A stretch of 33,513 nt of DNA from Gammaproteobacteria bacterium (GCA_003248125.1 QJXZ01000169.1:1-33513); one strand, 5' to 3'. Numbered from the stretch's first letter, positions 7,284-16,379 are shown. Notes: generated by a model from the sequence alone, not told the origin. Program-made: numbers and translations.

Positions 7284-9422
7284 TTACGGTGGGCCGGGCG
7301 CGAGCGTCGTCAGCAGAAAGGCATACTCCTCGGCCACTTCTTCGAGTGCCTCGAAGCGCCCGGACTTGCCGCCGTGGCCGGCGCCCATGTCCACCTTGAG
7401 TAGCAAGGGTTGCGTGTCGGTCTTTACGCTGCGCAGCCTCGCCACGTACTTGGCCGCTTCCCAATAAGGCACACGCGGGTCGTTGAGCCCGGCCGTGACG
7501 AGCATCGGTGGATAGCGCTGCGGGCGGAGCTGATCGTACGGCGACCAACTACGAATGAAGCGAAATGCCGCAGGGTCGTCGATTGGGTTTCCCCATTCGG
7601 GCCACTCGAGTTGCGTGAGCGGCAACTCGGCATCGAGCATCGTGTTCAGCACGTCGACGAATGGCACCTGCGCAATCGCCGCACCCCACAGGGAGGGGGC
7701 ATCGTTGACCGCCGCGCCGACCAACGTACCTCCGGCGCTGCCGCCCATGATCGCGATGCGCTGTTGTCCCGTGTAGCGCTTTGCGATCAGGCCCTTCGCC
7801 ACGTCGATGAAATCGTTGAACGTGTTGGTTCGCTTTTGCAGTTTGCCGTCTTCGTACCAGTGATGCCCCAGCTCGTCACCGCCACGAACGTGTGCAATCG
7901 CGAACGCGAATCCGCGGTCGAGTAGCGACAGTCGTGCCGAGGAGAAGTACGGTGTCATGGCCACGCCGTACGCGCCATAGCCATAGAGCAACAAAGGTGC
8001 CGTGCCGTCGCGTCGGAAGTCGCGGCGGTAGACGATAGAGGCGGGCACGTCGACACCGTCGCGCGCGCGTATGAGCAGGCGCTCCGTCGCATACCGCGAC
8101 GCATCGTAGCCGGTTGGCACGGTGCGTACTTTGCGTGTCTCGAGCCGCTTCTCGCCGATGTGGTAGTCGAAGACGGTTTGTGGAGTCACCATCGACTCGT
8201 AGTCGAGGCGCAACACGTCGGTGACGTACTCGGCGTTCGTGCCCAGGCCGGCATCGTAGGCATCTTCCGGAAACTCGATGCGATGCTCGCCGCCGTCGTA
8301 GTTGCGCACACGAACCTGATCGAGCCCGTCGATCCGTTCTTCGAGCACCAAGAAATCGCGGAAGCAGACGAGCCCGGTCAGGTACACCGCATCGCTGCCG
8401 TCGACGACGGTCTCCCAGTTCGATTCCGAAGGGTCGGCGACCGGGGCACGCGCCAGGCGGAAGTTTTCGTGCCGGTCGTTGGTTCGTATGTAGAAATGCT
8501 CGCCGTGGTGCTCGACGTCGTACTCGTGATTGCTGCGCCGCGGCGCAATGAGCGTTGGGGCTGCGTCGGGGCGGAGTGCGGGAATTACGCGAACTTCGCT
8601 GGTGACGTGGTCGCCAGCACTGATGACGATGTAGGCATCCGATTGCGTCTTGCCGATACCGACGAAGAAGCGGCCGGTTTCTCGGTACACGACACGGTCG
8701 CTGCTGATGGGTTCGCCGAGCCGATGTGACTTGGCGACATATGGCCGCCAATTGTCGGACAACAGCGTATAGAAGATCGTCGAGTCGTCGTTCGACCAGG
8801 CGAGGGAGCCACCGACGTTTGTGATCTCGTCGCTGAGCAGTTGTCCCGATTCGAGATCTTTGATCTTCAGCGTGTATCGCTCGCCGCCGTCGGTATCGGT
8901 TGCGTAGGCGAGGTAGCGGCCCGAAGGGCTGACGGCGAGCGCGCCGAGCCGGAAATACTCGTGACCGGACGCGAGTGCGGGCTCGTCCAACATAGAGGTC
9001 GCCGCAGCCCGTGAGCCGATTGGCCAGCGCGACCAGATGCGATACTCGGCGTCTTCGCCGCCGAACTGCCATTGGTAGAAGTAGTTGCCGTCTTTCCATG
9101 GCACCGCGGCTTCATCGGGTTGTTGGCGCGCCTTGATTTCCGCGTAGAGCGTGTCGATCAGAGGCCGGTGCGGGGCCATCGCCGTTTCGAAATAGTCGTT
9201 CTCGGCGCGCAGGTAGGCGAGGATCTCGGGATCTTCGACGCGCGGGAACGCCGCATCCCGCAACCAGTGATAAGGATCGTCTAGGGTCTCGCCATGGTGA
9301 GTCGCGACGAACGGTTTGCGCGCCGCGATTGGCGGATTTGGTGGCGATGACGGATCCGGTGGCATGGGCGTACAAGCGCTGAGCGCCGCCATCAGCGGCG
9401 GCGCCAGCCAACGATGCAACAT
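7284..9422 (-). CDS. ptrB: Oligopeptidase B-like S9 peptidase, lipoprotein
   Basis: A 712-residue prolyl-oligopeptidase-family serine peptidase. Oligopeptidase B cleaves short peptides after Arg or Lys. The predicted triad is Ser562 (GGSAGG), Asp648 (NDPRVPYWE) and His683 (GAGHGGKSGR); the N-terminal two thirds would form the beta-propeller. The N-terminus has a hydrophobic stretch ending in the lipobox LSAC (Cys17), so it is probably a lipoprotein exposed to the periplasm, whereas E. coli PtrB is cytoplasmic. The gene starts six bases after the acyl-CoA dehydrogenase stop, suggesting translational coupling; there is no clear Shine-Dalgarno. The peptidase family is certain. The Arg/Lys preference is inferred from family similarity. 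Confidence 0.9.
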   Translation of the reverse strand: MLHRWLAPPLMAALSACTPMPPDPSSPPNPPIAARKPFVATHHGETLDDPYHWLRDAAFPRVEDPEILAYLRAENDYFETAMAPHRPLIDTLYAEIKARQQPDEAAVPWKDGNYFYQWQFGGEDAEYRIWSRWPIGSRAAATSMLDEPALASGHEYFRLGALAVSPSGRYLAYATDTDGGERYTLKIKDLESGQLLSDEITNVGGSLAWSNDDSTIFYTLLSDNWRPYVAKSHRLGEPISSDRVVYRETGRFFVGIGKTQSDAYIVISAGDHVTSEVRVIPALRPDAAPTLIAPRRSNHEYDVEHHGEHFYIRTNDRHENFRLARAPVADPSESNWETVVDGSDAVYLTGLVCFRDFLVLEERIDGLDQVRVRNYDGGEHRIEFPEDAYDAGLGTNAEYVTDVLRLDYESMVTPQTVFDYHIGEKRLETRKVRTVPTGYDASRYATERLLIRARDGVDVPASIVYRRDFRRDGTAPLLLYGYGAYGVAMTPYFSSARLSLLDRGFAFAIAHVRGGDELGHHWYEDGKLQKRTNTFNDFIDVAKGLIAKRYTGQQRIAIMGGSAGGTLVGAAVNDAPSLWGAAIAQVPFVDVLNTMLDAELPLTQLEWPEWGNPIDDPAAFRFIRSWSPYDQLRPQRYPPMLVTAGLNDPRVPYWEAAKYVARLRSVKTDTQPLLLKVDMGAGHGGKSGRFEALEEVAEEYAFLLTTLAPGPP

Positions 9423-9428
9423 TTGAAG

Positions 9429-10610
9429 CTAGTCGGGTAGGCCGAGCACGCGTTTGGCGATGATATTGCGCTGAATCTCGTTTGACCCCGAGTAGATCGA
9501 CGCCGCGCGTTCACCCAGCCAATTGCGCGTACCTTCCAATTCGTCGCTGCCGAATCCCGGCCGTGTCCACCCGAGTCCCTTGAATCCGCGGAGCTCGACG
9601 AGCAGCGCGGAACGACCCTGCTGCAACTCGGTGCCATACATCTTGAAGATCGAAGTTGCCGGTCCGGGCGTGCGAGCTTCCGTGGTTTCCTCCACGGTGC
9701 GGCGCTGTGTCAGTCGAAATGCTTGCGAATTCATTTGATGCACGAGCACCTTCTCGCGCATGGCATCGTCGGCGATACGGCCTTTCTTCTGACCCACATA
9801 CTTTCGCGCCGCGTCGACCAAACTCGGGCCGGCATCGCGCGGGCCGCCGCCCATGAGGCTAGTGATGCCCGATCGCTCATGCTGCAGCAGGCGTTTGCCG
9901 ACGGTCCAACCCTTGTTGACCTCGCCGATTACGTCTTCCTTCTTGGCGATGGCGTTGTCGAAGAATGTCTCGCAGAACGGCGAAGTGCCGCTGATCAATC
10001 GGATGGGCTTGACAGTGACACCGGGTTGATTCATCGACAGCAAGAGGAAAGTGATGCCCTCGTGCTTGGGTACGTTTGGATCGGTGCGCACGAGCGCGAA
10101 CATCCAATCGGCGTATTGGGCGCCCGAGGTCCAGATCTTCTGACCGTTGATTACGAAGTGATCGCCGTGGTCCTCCGCGCGCGTACGCAGGCTTGCGAGA
10201 TCGGAACCGGCGGAAGGTTCGCTGTAGCCTTGGCACCAAGCCACTTCGCCGCGCACGATCGGCGGAATGTGCCGGCGCTTCTGATCTTCGGTGCCGAGCT
10301 CGAGAATGGTCGGCCCGATCATGCTGGTACCCATGCCCATGAGCGGCGAGCGGGCGTTGATGCGTCGCATCTCCTCGAGCAGCACCGCGTACTCGTCGCG
10401 GGACAGACCGCCGCCGCCGTATTCCTTCGGCCACATCGGTGCGGTCCAACCCTTCTCGGCCATCCGTTCGAGCCACAATTTGACGTCGGGATGTTCGATC
10501 TTGATCTTCGTGCTGCCCGTCGCGACCTGACCCGGACCTCGCGCACCAGGGGGACAGTTCTGCTCGAGCCACGCTCGTGTTTCTCTGCGAAAAGCTTCGA
10601 GTGCCGCCAT
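9429..10610 (-). CDS. Acyl-CoA dehydrogenase
   Basis: A 393-residue FAD-dependent acyl-CoA dehydrogenase that introduces the 2,3-double bond in acyl-CoA for beta-oxidation. Signatures are CQGYSEPSAGSDLASL (about 126-141) and the C-terminal IYSGSNEIQRNIIAKRVLG. The MCAD-type catalytic Glu (YEGT) is Ser here (Y373-S374), but LLQHERSG carries Glu245 at about the place used as base by isovaleryl- and long-chain acyl-CoA dehydrogenases, so the enzyme is probably active. AAGGGG lies six bases before the ATG. It leads a minus-strand run with the oligopeptidase gene. The substrate cannot be read from sequence; branched-chain, long-chain or steroid side-chain CoA esters are all possible. Confidence 0.93.
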   Translation of the reverse strand: MAALEAFRRETRAWLEQNCPPGARGPGQVATGSTKIKIEHPDVKLWLERMAEKGWTAPMWPKEYGGGGLSRDEYAVLLEEMRRINARSPLMGMGTSMIGPTILELGTEDQKRRHIPPIVRGEVAWCQGYSEPSAGSDLASLRTRAEDHGDHFVINGQKIWTSGAQYADWMFALVRTDPNVPKHEGITFLLLSMNQPGVTVKPIRLISGTSPFCETFFDNAIAKKEDVIGEVNKGWTVGKRLLQHERSGITSLMGGGPRDAGPSLVDAARKYVGQKKGRIADDAMREKVLVHQMNSQAFRLTQRRTVEETTEARTPGPATSIFKMYGTELQQGRSALLVELRGFKGLGWTRPGFGSDELEGTRNWLGERAASIYSGSNEIQRNIIAKRVLGLPD

Positions 10611-10829
10611 CGTCGTCCCCTTCGTTTCAACCGCGCAAGGATCGCGAATGGCCCGTCAAAACTCAATAGCGGTATCATCGAATGCCATCACCGCGAGGAT
10701 TGCGATGGCGCACGTTGAACCGCGCGCGGCGAGCGAAGTGCCTGCGCTTGCGTCCGCTCGCGACGGCGCACACATGGGATTGGCGTGTTCCGTGCGACAT
10801 CTCGACGAGGATGCAGTGGAGATATCGAG

Positions 10830-11132
10830 ATGAAGACCGTCTATCTGGTACTTGCGATCACCGGCGCGGTGGTGCCGTTCGTCTTCTTCTCGTCGTTCGT
10901 CGACGTGCACGGCTTTGGATTCAACGCGTTCATGGCGGCGGTGTTCGAAAACGATGCGGCCGCGGGCGTGTTTGCCGATCTGCAGTTGAGCTCATTCGTG
11001 TTCTGGCTGTACATGTTCTCGCGACCGGCCGCACCGAAACCCTGGCTCTTCATCGCCATCAATCTGCTGATCGGATTGTCGTGTGCGCTGCCGGCGTATC
11101 TGTATGCCGATGCGCGGTCGCGGTCGATTTAG
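10830..11132 (+). CDS. DUF2834 small membrane protein
   Basis: A 100-residue protein with three hydrophobic segments: YLVLAITGAVVPFVFFSSF, SSFVFWLYMF and LFIAINLLIGLSCALPAYLY. The pattern, including a Phe-rich loop and an Ala/Asp-rich stretch before the second helix, matches the DUF2834 family of inner-membrane proteins of unknown function. The start at 10830 is chosen because GTGGAG lies eight bases upstream and the first helix begins immediately; a longer frame from 10785 adds a charged, improbable leader. It is 28 bp upstream of pdxH and likely co-transcribed with it. Confidence 0.8.
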   Translation: MKTVYLVLAITGAVVPFVFFSSFVDVHGFGFNAFMAAVFENDAAAGVFADLQLSSFVFWLYMFSRPAAPKPWLFIAINLLIGLSCALPAYLYADARSRSI

Positions 11133-11160
11133 CCAAACTGGCCTCGGACTAGGAGTCGAT

Positions 11161-11802
11161 ATGCACCTCAGTGACAGCGTCGGCGACCCGGCGCTCGCAG
11201 ATCCCTTACCGGCAGATCCGTTTCCCGTGCTCGCGCAATGGCTTGCCGATGCCAGAGGTGGGCCCTACATCAATCCCGATGCGTTCTGTCTCAGCACGAT
11301 CGGTCCGGACGGCGGCCCGCGTAGCCGCATCGTCCTGTGCCGCGCGATGGACGTCGCACGGGGCAGCCTCACGTTTCACACCAACCGACGCTCGGCCAAG
11401 GGCCACGACATCGCGCGCATGGCGCGCGCATCGGCGGTGTTCTACTGGGATCGCGCCGGCCGCCAAGCGGTGGTCAGCGGCGCAATCGAAATTACGCCCG
11501 AGCCGATCTCCGACGCCTATTGGCGGACCCGGCCGCGCTTGTCACAGCTGACCGCGCGGGCGAGCCAGCAGAGCGAACCCATTGCATCGCGGGCCGCCTT
11601 GCTCGAGGCGATTGCGGCCGAGGCGGCGCGGTTCGGCGGCATCGACGGCAGCGTCGCGATACCGCGGCCGGATCATTGGGGCGGTTACGACTTGGTGGCC
11701 GATCGCGTCGAACTCTGGGTCGGCTCGACGGGTCGCGCCCACGATCGCGCCCAGTGGCGGCGGGGTGCCGACGGCTGGACGGTGGAGCGACTGCAACCCT
11801 AG
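11161..11802 (+). CDS. pdxH: Pyridoxamine 5'-phosphate oxidase family enzyme
   Basis: A 213-residue FMN flavoprotein that would oxidise pyridoxamine- or pyridoxine-5'-phosphate to pyridoxal phosphate, the last step of vitamin B6 synthesis and salvage. Family landmarks are SRIVLCR, FHTNRRSAKGH (FMN phosphate site), TRPRLSQ (substrate phosphate site), HWGGY, RAHDR (the active-site Arg-x-His of RLHDR) and the C-terminal VERLQP. Length equals the usual ~215 residues. It is somewhat divergent: E. coli has LLK and SRK where this has LCR and SAK. The ATG at 11161 follows AGGAG (11151-11155) by five bases; a longer frame overlaps the DUF2834 gene and lacks such a signal. Confidence 0.88.
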   Translation: MHLSDSVGDPALADPLPADPFPVLAQWLADARGGPYINPDAFCLSTIGPDGGPRSRIVLCRAMDVARGSLTFHTNRRSAKGHDIARMARASAVFYWDRAGRQAVVSGAIEITPEPISDAYWRTRPRLSQLTARASQQSEPIASRAALLEAIAAEAARFGGIDGSVAIPRPDHWGGYDLVADRVELWVGSTGRAHDRAQWRRGADGWTVERLQP

Positions 11803-11908
11803 GAAAACAAAGGCGAATCCTCGTTTGCGTGCGGGGTGGATCGATGCGGTGAGTCGAGCTTTCGACGCAGGTAGTGTAAGGTGTGCGGCTGTCTTTCTAG
11901 GAGTTGTC

Positions 11909-12088
11909 ATGAAGAAGAACCCAGCGCCGGTCTCGAACGCGGCGATGCGCGATGAGATCCGCGATCACGTTGCCGCGTATCTGAAGTCCGGCAAAACCAT
12001 TCAGAAGATCCCCACCGGCCAGAGCGGCCAGGATCCGATGGCCGGACGCCGCCACATTCGCCTCGGAAACAAGTCGAAGAAGAAATAA
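11909..12088 (+). CDS. Small basic hypothetical protein
   Basis: A 59-residue, Lys/Arg-rich protein beginning MKKNPAPVSNAAMRDEIRDH and ending GNKSKKK. No signal peptide, membrane helix or cysteine is present. The predicted helix DEIRDHVAAYLKSG followed by a Gly/Pro-rich basic tail suggests nucleic-acid or ribosome contact, but I do not recognise the family. The start is strongly supported by AGGAG (11899-11903) five bases before the ATG. It sits about 106 bp after pdxH, so it may have its own promoter. Confidence 0.65.
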   Translation: MKKNPAPVSNAAMRDEIRDHVAAYLKSGKTIQKIPTGQSGQDPMAGRRHIRLGNKSKKK

Positions 12089-12106
12089 CGGCGCGAAGCT
12101 CGCCGT
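12088..12106. terminator. Possible stem-loop terminator
   Basis: ACGGCG and CGCCGT form a six-base stem with a seven-base loop directly after the stop codon of the 59-residue gene. There is no T-tract, so intrinsic termination is uncertain. It lies between convergent genes. Confidence 0.3.
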
Positions 12107-12182
12107 CCCAACAACTCACCGCCGCGACGCTGCGCTTCCCTGGACAAGCGGGGGCGGGTCGTTGCGCGCGGGTTGCGGAATA

Positions 12183-13085
12183 TCAGTTGGTGAACGGCAC
12201 GAGTGCTTGCCGAACGTTGGCAAGATCGTGGGAAACCACGACGTCGATGTCGGGCGCGGCGTCGAGTGCCGCGAGCCAAGTGCGCAGCTCAGCCGTACGA
12301 CCGGTGTGCTCGGGCACCAGCAGGAAGCTGTAGACGAATCCCTTGCCGCGGTCGTCGCGAATGTCCGCGAGAGAGTTGGTGATGTCTCCGGAAAACAGCA
12401 ACAGTCGGTCGCGCAAACCGACGGCGAACAGCGTCGATCCCGGCGTGTGGCCGCCGAGCGGCGCCATGCCGAGCCCTGGAAAGCGATCGAATGTGGTGAG
12501 ACCGTCGGCGGCAACTTCGAAGCGGGTTAGACAACTCGATCCGACGATTGCAGCGCCTTCGCTGGTATTGAAGTTATGTAGCTCGTGTTGGTAGCGCGTC
12601 TGCAGCAGCGTAGCACCCGAACCTCGCGCAGCGCAGAAGTCGATCAGCCCTTGGGTGTGATCGATGTGCAGGTGCGTGAACCCAACCGCCGCCACGCGCC
12701 GCACTGCATCGCCCAATAGCTCGCTTACGGTGCCATCGACGATTGCGGGGTCGCCGCCGAACATGGTCTGCACCGTCTCGCCGAACGCGGTCGCCGCGTC
12801 GCGGTCCATGCCGGCGTCGATCATGAACAGATCGCCGTCCGGCCACTCGATCAAGATGACGTCGTGACCGAGCGTGCCTTGCGGAGAGGACTGATGCGAG
12901 GTCACCAAGTAGTACACGGCAATCGGACCGCCGACGACGTTCTGCAGCCGGCGTAGGTCCGTAGCTGTAGGCAAGGACGGCGTCACGCCGCGCACCTGGA
13001 CGTGGGCAGGCAGCAGATACGCCAGCAGCGCGCTCAGTGCAATGCCGAGCGCGACACCCAACCCAACCAGAAGCTTACGCACCAT
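12183..13085 (-). CDS. Membrane-anchored metallo-beta-lactamase-fold hydrolase
   Basis: A 300-residue MBL-fold protein. The metal motif THLHIDH gives His138, His140, Asp142 and His143, and GGHTPGST and SGDITN supply later ligands, so a dinuclear zinc (or Fe) site looks intact. A hydrophobic N-terminus (LLVGLGVALGIALSALLAYLLP) would anchor it or act as a signal, placing the enzyme in the periplasm. Substrate is unknown; lactones, thioesters or other esters are typical of such proteins. The ATG at 13085 is preferred over a TTG at 13109 because the basic and hydrophobic anchor begins there; a GTG at 13088 is also possible. It is downstream of the DUF3604 gene on the same strand, 98 bp away. Confidence 0.82.
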   Translation of the reverse strand: MVRKLLVGLGVALGIALSALLAYLLPAHVQVRGVTPSLPTATDLRRLQNVVGGPIAVYYLVTSHQSSPQGTLGHDVILIEWPDGDLFMIDAGMDRDAATAFGETVQTMFGGDPAIVDGTVSELLGDAVRRVAAVGFTHLHIDHTQGLIDFCAARGSGATLLQTRYQHELHNFNTSEGAAIVGSSCLTRFEVAADGLTTFDRFPGLGMAPLGGHTPGSTLFAVGLRDRLLLFSGDITNSLADIRDDRGKGFVYSFLLVPEHTGRTAELRTWLAALDAAPDIDVVVSHDLANVRQALVPFTN

Positions 13086-13183
13086 CGCCACATTCGAGTG
13101 ACACAGCAATGCTGCATTCTAAACGTCGCGGCCGAGATGTGCCGTGCCAGCGTCGCCGACCCTCCGACGCAGTCGCGGCCGCG

Positions 13184-15049
13184 TCACGGTCGGTACCAAA
13201 TGGGTGACGACCACGCCCGCTCTTGAATGGTGGCGTGTAAATCAGGACGTGGCGCGACACCGGCGCGGATGGCATCCCACGTCGACCAGCGACAAGTCGG
13301 ATTCTCCAGCGCGCGGACGTAGTAGAAGGCGCGTTCGCCGGCATCGAACGTCGGGTCCTGCCACAGCACCTTGAGCTCGGCAGCCCCCTTTTCTCGTGTG
13401 ATCGAGCAATCGGTGAGGTCGACGGTAGCGCCATTGTCGGGGCAACGGTGGGTGCCGGGATCGGCCGTGAGCCCGTCGCTGCACGCAACATCGAAGACTT
13501 GCTCTTGCGATTGTCCTTCGCGCATGAAGCCCTTGATTACTTGTACACGCTGCAAGGCAGCGCTGCCCGGATCGGCCGTTGCCCACACGATGAACTTCGG
13601 GATGCTGCCGTTGCGTGCCATTAGATCACCTCCCATAGTCACGCCTTGCGCATAGGCGGTCTTCACCAAGTCGCGTCGATCGAGCAAGTCGGCTTCGAAG
13701 TCGTGGCTGGCGAAGAACCGTACGCGCATGCGCGGTCCGGTAGTGGCAAACGTTTCTTTCCGACGAAACGCATCGAATAGCGATTCGCGCGTGTTCTCTT
13801 CCGCCCACACCCCGGCGAGACCGGACGCGCTCCAGTAGTGGTAATAGCCGGAATCGAAGCGGCTGCCATCGGCATTGGGCTGATCGAGCGGCACGGACCC
13901 ACGCTGTTGGCCAGTGGCGTCGAGCGTTCCCACTTTGCTCCAGTAGTTGTCCTCGTCGAACGAACCGGCGCCGACGTGTGTGTCACTCGAGCCGATCAAG
14001 CCGAATCGGTAGGGGTTGAACCCGTTTGCAGCCTCCATCGCAAGCCCGCGCCCCAACGCTTGGCGAACGTAACTGCCATCCGGTTCGCTGGCGAGCGTGC
14101 TCGCGATGCGAAGGGGCATGATCTCGAAGTCTGCCCACTCGTCGTTTGGCGAGAGGGCCGGGTGCGTATCCGAGGTGCCCTTGACTTGCGTCACTTCCAC
14201 CAGCGGTTCGTTGCGCAGGCGCTGGTCGGCGTAGGCGGCGTCGAGCGCGTTACCTTCGAAGTCGGTAAGCGCGAACATCTGACCGTTGGAACCGTTCGAG
14301 TTGTGCGGAATGGCGAGCGCCTCGAAGCCCGCTTCGCGCTGTGCGTCCATCCAATCCCACAAGTTCTCCGGGTTCATCGAATCGAGCCGACTGAACGGAA
14401 TTGCGGGGGCCGTGTTGCCGCGGTAGATGACGTTGCGGTGCAGGTTCTGCGACTCCGGCCCCGAGGTGTACTCGTAGGCAATGAAGGCGGTGAAGCGGCC
14501 GGGGTCGTTGTGCCGCTCGGCTGCCGCTTGGATGTCTGCCCAGGCCGATTTCACCACGTCGAGATCGAGGATCTCGTTGTGATGCGTGCCGTCGAGGTAG
14601 GGACGAATACCCATGTACGCCGCGCGCCGTTCGGCTACGGTCTTGGCGTCCGCGAATGCTTTCATCACCGGAATTTTCGACACCGGTGAAGCGGGATCGC
14701 TAGCGGCGGCCATCATGCCGAGAAACATCGCGTGATCGGTCACGCCTTGGAAGTCGAGCGGTGCGCGCAGTTGCAGCTCGAATCCAGCGGGGTGGGAGAT
14801 GGCTTCGCCCTTGGCGAATCGATAGGCATCGTCGGGTGTCGCGCGCGTGCCGAAGATGAAGGCGTCGAAGGAGTAACGCGTATGCACGTGCAGATCGCCG
14901 TAGTAGGCATTGCGATCGGGATTCGGTGCAGATCGGGTCGACGCTTGTACCGCGGGTTCGTTGGCTGCTGGTGGCGATGCGGGCGGTTGGGGCTCCGAGC
15001 AGGCTGTGAGCCCTATCAGGAAGAGCGTGAAAAGTGTCAGTTCGCGCAT
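13184..15049 (-). CDS. DUF3604 lipoprotein, PHP-like metalloenzyme
   Basis: A 621-residue protein with a lipobox LTAC (Cys17) followed by a Pro/Ala-rich linker, so probably a periplasmic or outer-membrane lipoprotein. The mature part is DUF3604, related to PHP-type metal-dependent phosphoesterases. Metal-binding-like motifs are YGDLHVHTRYSFDA (His54, His56), VTDHAMFLG, FIAYEYT, IPHNSN and IGSSDTHVGAGS. Three or four cysteines near the C-terminus may form disulfides. The ATG at 15049 has GGAG about ten bases upstream. The true substrate of DUF3604 proteins is unknown to me. A palindrome-rich gap separates it from the thiolase gene. Confidence 0.88.
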   Translation of the reverse strand: MRELTLFTLFLIGLTACSEPQPPASPPAANEPAVQASTRSAPNPDRNAYYGDLHVHTRYSFDAFIFGTRATPDDAYRFAKGEAISHPAGFELQLRAPLDFQGVTDHAMFLGMMAAASDPASPVSKIPVMKAFADAKTVAERRAAYMGIRPYLDGTHHNEILDLDVVKSAWADIQAAAERHNDPGRFTAFIAYEYTSGPESQNLHRNVIYRGNTAPAIPFSRLDSMNPENLWDWMDAQREAGFEALAIPHNSNGSNGQMFALTDFEGNALDAAYADQRLRNEPLVEVTQVKGTSDTHPALSPNDEWADFEIMPLRIASTLASEPDGSYVRQALGRGLAMEAANGFNPYRFGLIGSSDTHVGAGSFDEDNYWSKVGTLDATGQQRGSVPLDQPNADGSRFDSGYYHYWSASGLAGVWAEENTRESLFDAFRRKETFATTGPRMRVRFFASHDFEADLLDRRDLVKTAYAQGVTMGGDLMARNGSIPKFIVWATADPGSAALQRVQVIKGFMREGQSQEQVFDVACSDGLTADPGTHRCPDNGATVDLTDCSITREKGAAELKVLWQDPTFDAGERAFYYVRALENPTCRWSTWDAIRAGVAPRPDLHATIQERAWSSPIWYRP

Positions 15050-15087
15050 GAGTCGGATGCTCCAAATGAAATTCGAACCCGGCCGTT

Positions 15088-15183
15088 CACGCGGAGCGTG
15101 GGGTCGGTTTCCGCTTCTGCGGCCCTCATCTGCGAAGGCACGCCTGCTGGCGTGGGCGCGGCGGAGCCGCGCCTGCGCGCAGG
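15088..15183. repeat. Cluster of GC-rich palindromes
   Basis: Four hairpin-forming palindromes lie within 96 bp of the thiolase-DUF3604 gap: CACGC-gga-GCGTG (15088-15100), CACGCC-tgct-GGCGTG (15139-15154), GGCGCGGC-gga-GCCGCGCC (15155-15173) and CCTGCGCGCAGG (15172-15183). Two have GGA triloops. They may terminate thiolase transcription or belong to an interspersed repeat family. No T-tract is seen on either strand. Confidence 0.5.
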
Positions 15184-15209
15184 AAGTGCGATGTTGCCGG
15201 TCTGAGCGA

Positions 15210-16379
15210 CTACAACCGCTCGACGATCGTCACGTTCGACAGGCCGCCGCCCTCGCACATGGTCTGCAGTCCCCAACGCTTGCCGTGCGTATGCAGGGCA
15301 TGTACCAGCGTCGCCATGAGCTTCGTGCCGGACGCCCCGAGTGGGTGACCCAGCGCAATGGCACCACCGTGGACATTTAGGCGCGCGCGGTCGGCGCCTG
15401 TCTCCTTCAGCCATGCGAGCGGTACCGAAGCGAACGCTTCGTTGACCTCGAACAGATCGATGTCGTCGATCTTCATGCCGGTCTTTTCGAGCGCTTTCAG
15501 CGTGCCCGGAATCGGCGCCTCGAGCATGATGATTGGGTCGCCGCCGACCACGGTCAGATGGTGAATACGCGCGAGCGGTGTGGCACCGAGCGCCTTCAAG
15601 CCGCGCTCGTTGACGATCATCACCGCCGATGCGCCGTCGCAGATTTGCGACGACGTGGCAGCGGTCAACCGACCGCCCTCGGCGAGGATCTTCACTTGAG
15701 AGATTCCCTCGAGGCTGGCGTCGAAGCGAATCCCTTCGTCGACGTTGTGCACATCGGTGCCGTTTTCGGCGCGAATTTCGATTGGCACGATCTCGCGTTC
15801 GAACGCACCCGACTGCGCTGCCTTGACGGCCTTTTGGTGGCTTTCGAGCGCGAAGCGATCGAGTTCGTCCTTCGACAGATCGTACTTCTTGGCCATCATC
15901 TCGGCGCCGGTGAATTGGCTGAACTGAATGCCGGGATAACGTTCGGCCATGGCGGGGCCATACGGCATGCCGAAGCCTTCTTTTGCTGGCAGCGCTGCCG
16001 CGAGGCCCATCGGCACGCGGGTCATGCTCTCGACGCCGGACGCAATCACCACGTCCATCGTGCCGGACATGACCGCTTGTGCCGCGAAGTGCAGCGCTTG
16101 CTGCGACGAACCGCATTGGCGGTCGACGCTCGTCGCGGGCACGCTCTCCGGTAGTTTCGAGGACAACACGGCATTGCGGGCGATGTTGATGGACTGTTCG
16201 CCGACTTGGCCGACGCAGCCCATGATCACGTCCTCGATCAACGCCGGATCCGCCTGCGTACGCTCCATCAGCGCATCCAGCGTCTTGCCCGCCAACGCCG
16301 CGGGGTGCCAATCCTTCAATCGACCGCCTTTGCGGCCACCCGCAGTGCGTACCGCGCCAACGATGAATGCTTCTGCCAT
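15210..16379 (-). CDS. Acetyl-CoA acetyltransferase, FadA5-like thiolase
   Basis: A 389-residue thiolase. Catalytic residues are Cys89 (VDRQCGSSQQAL), His345 (ALGHPLGASG) and Cys375 (TMCEGGG), with the usual NEAF motif in between, so it should cleave 3-ketoacyl-CoA to acetyl-CoA and a shortened acyl-CoA. The wording VDRQCGSSQQA and HFAAQAVMSGT resembles actinobacterial FadA5, the thiolase of cholesterol side-chain degradation, more than E. coli FadA; this resemblance is from memory and does not prove the substrate. The ATG has GGAGAAG upstream. It diverges from the broken aldo/keto reductase gene; other beta-oxidation genes are scattered along the window. Confidence 0.93.
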   Translation of the reverse strand: MAEAFIVGAVRTAGGRKGGRLKDWHPAALAGKTLDALMERTQADPALIEDVIMGCVGQVGEQSINIARNAVLSSKLPESVPATSVDRQCGSSQQALHFAAQAVMSGTMDVVIASGVESMTRVPMGLAAALPAKEGFGMPYGPAMAERYPGIQFSQFTGAEMMAKKYDLSKDELDRFALESHQKAVKAAQSGAFEREIVPIEIRAENGTDVHNVDEGIRFDASLEGISQVKILAEGGRLTAATSSQICDGASAVMIVNERGLKALGATPLARIHHLTVVGGDPIIMLEAPIPGTLKALEKTGMKIDDIDLFEVNEAFASVPLAWLKETGADRARLNVHGGAIALGHPLGASGTKLMATLVHALHTHGKRWGLQTMCEGGGLSNVTIVERL

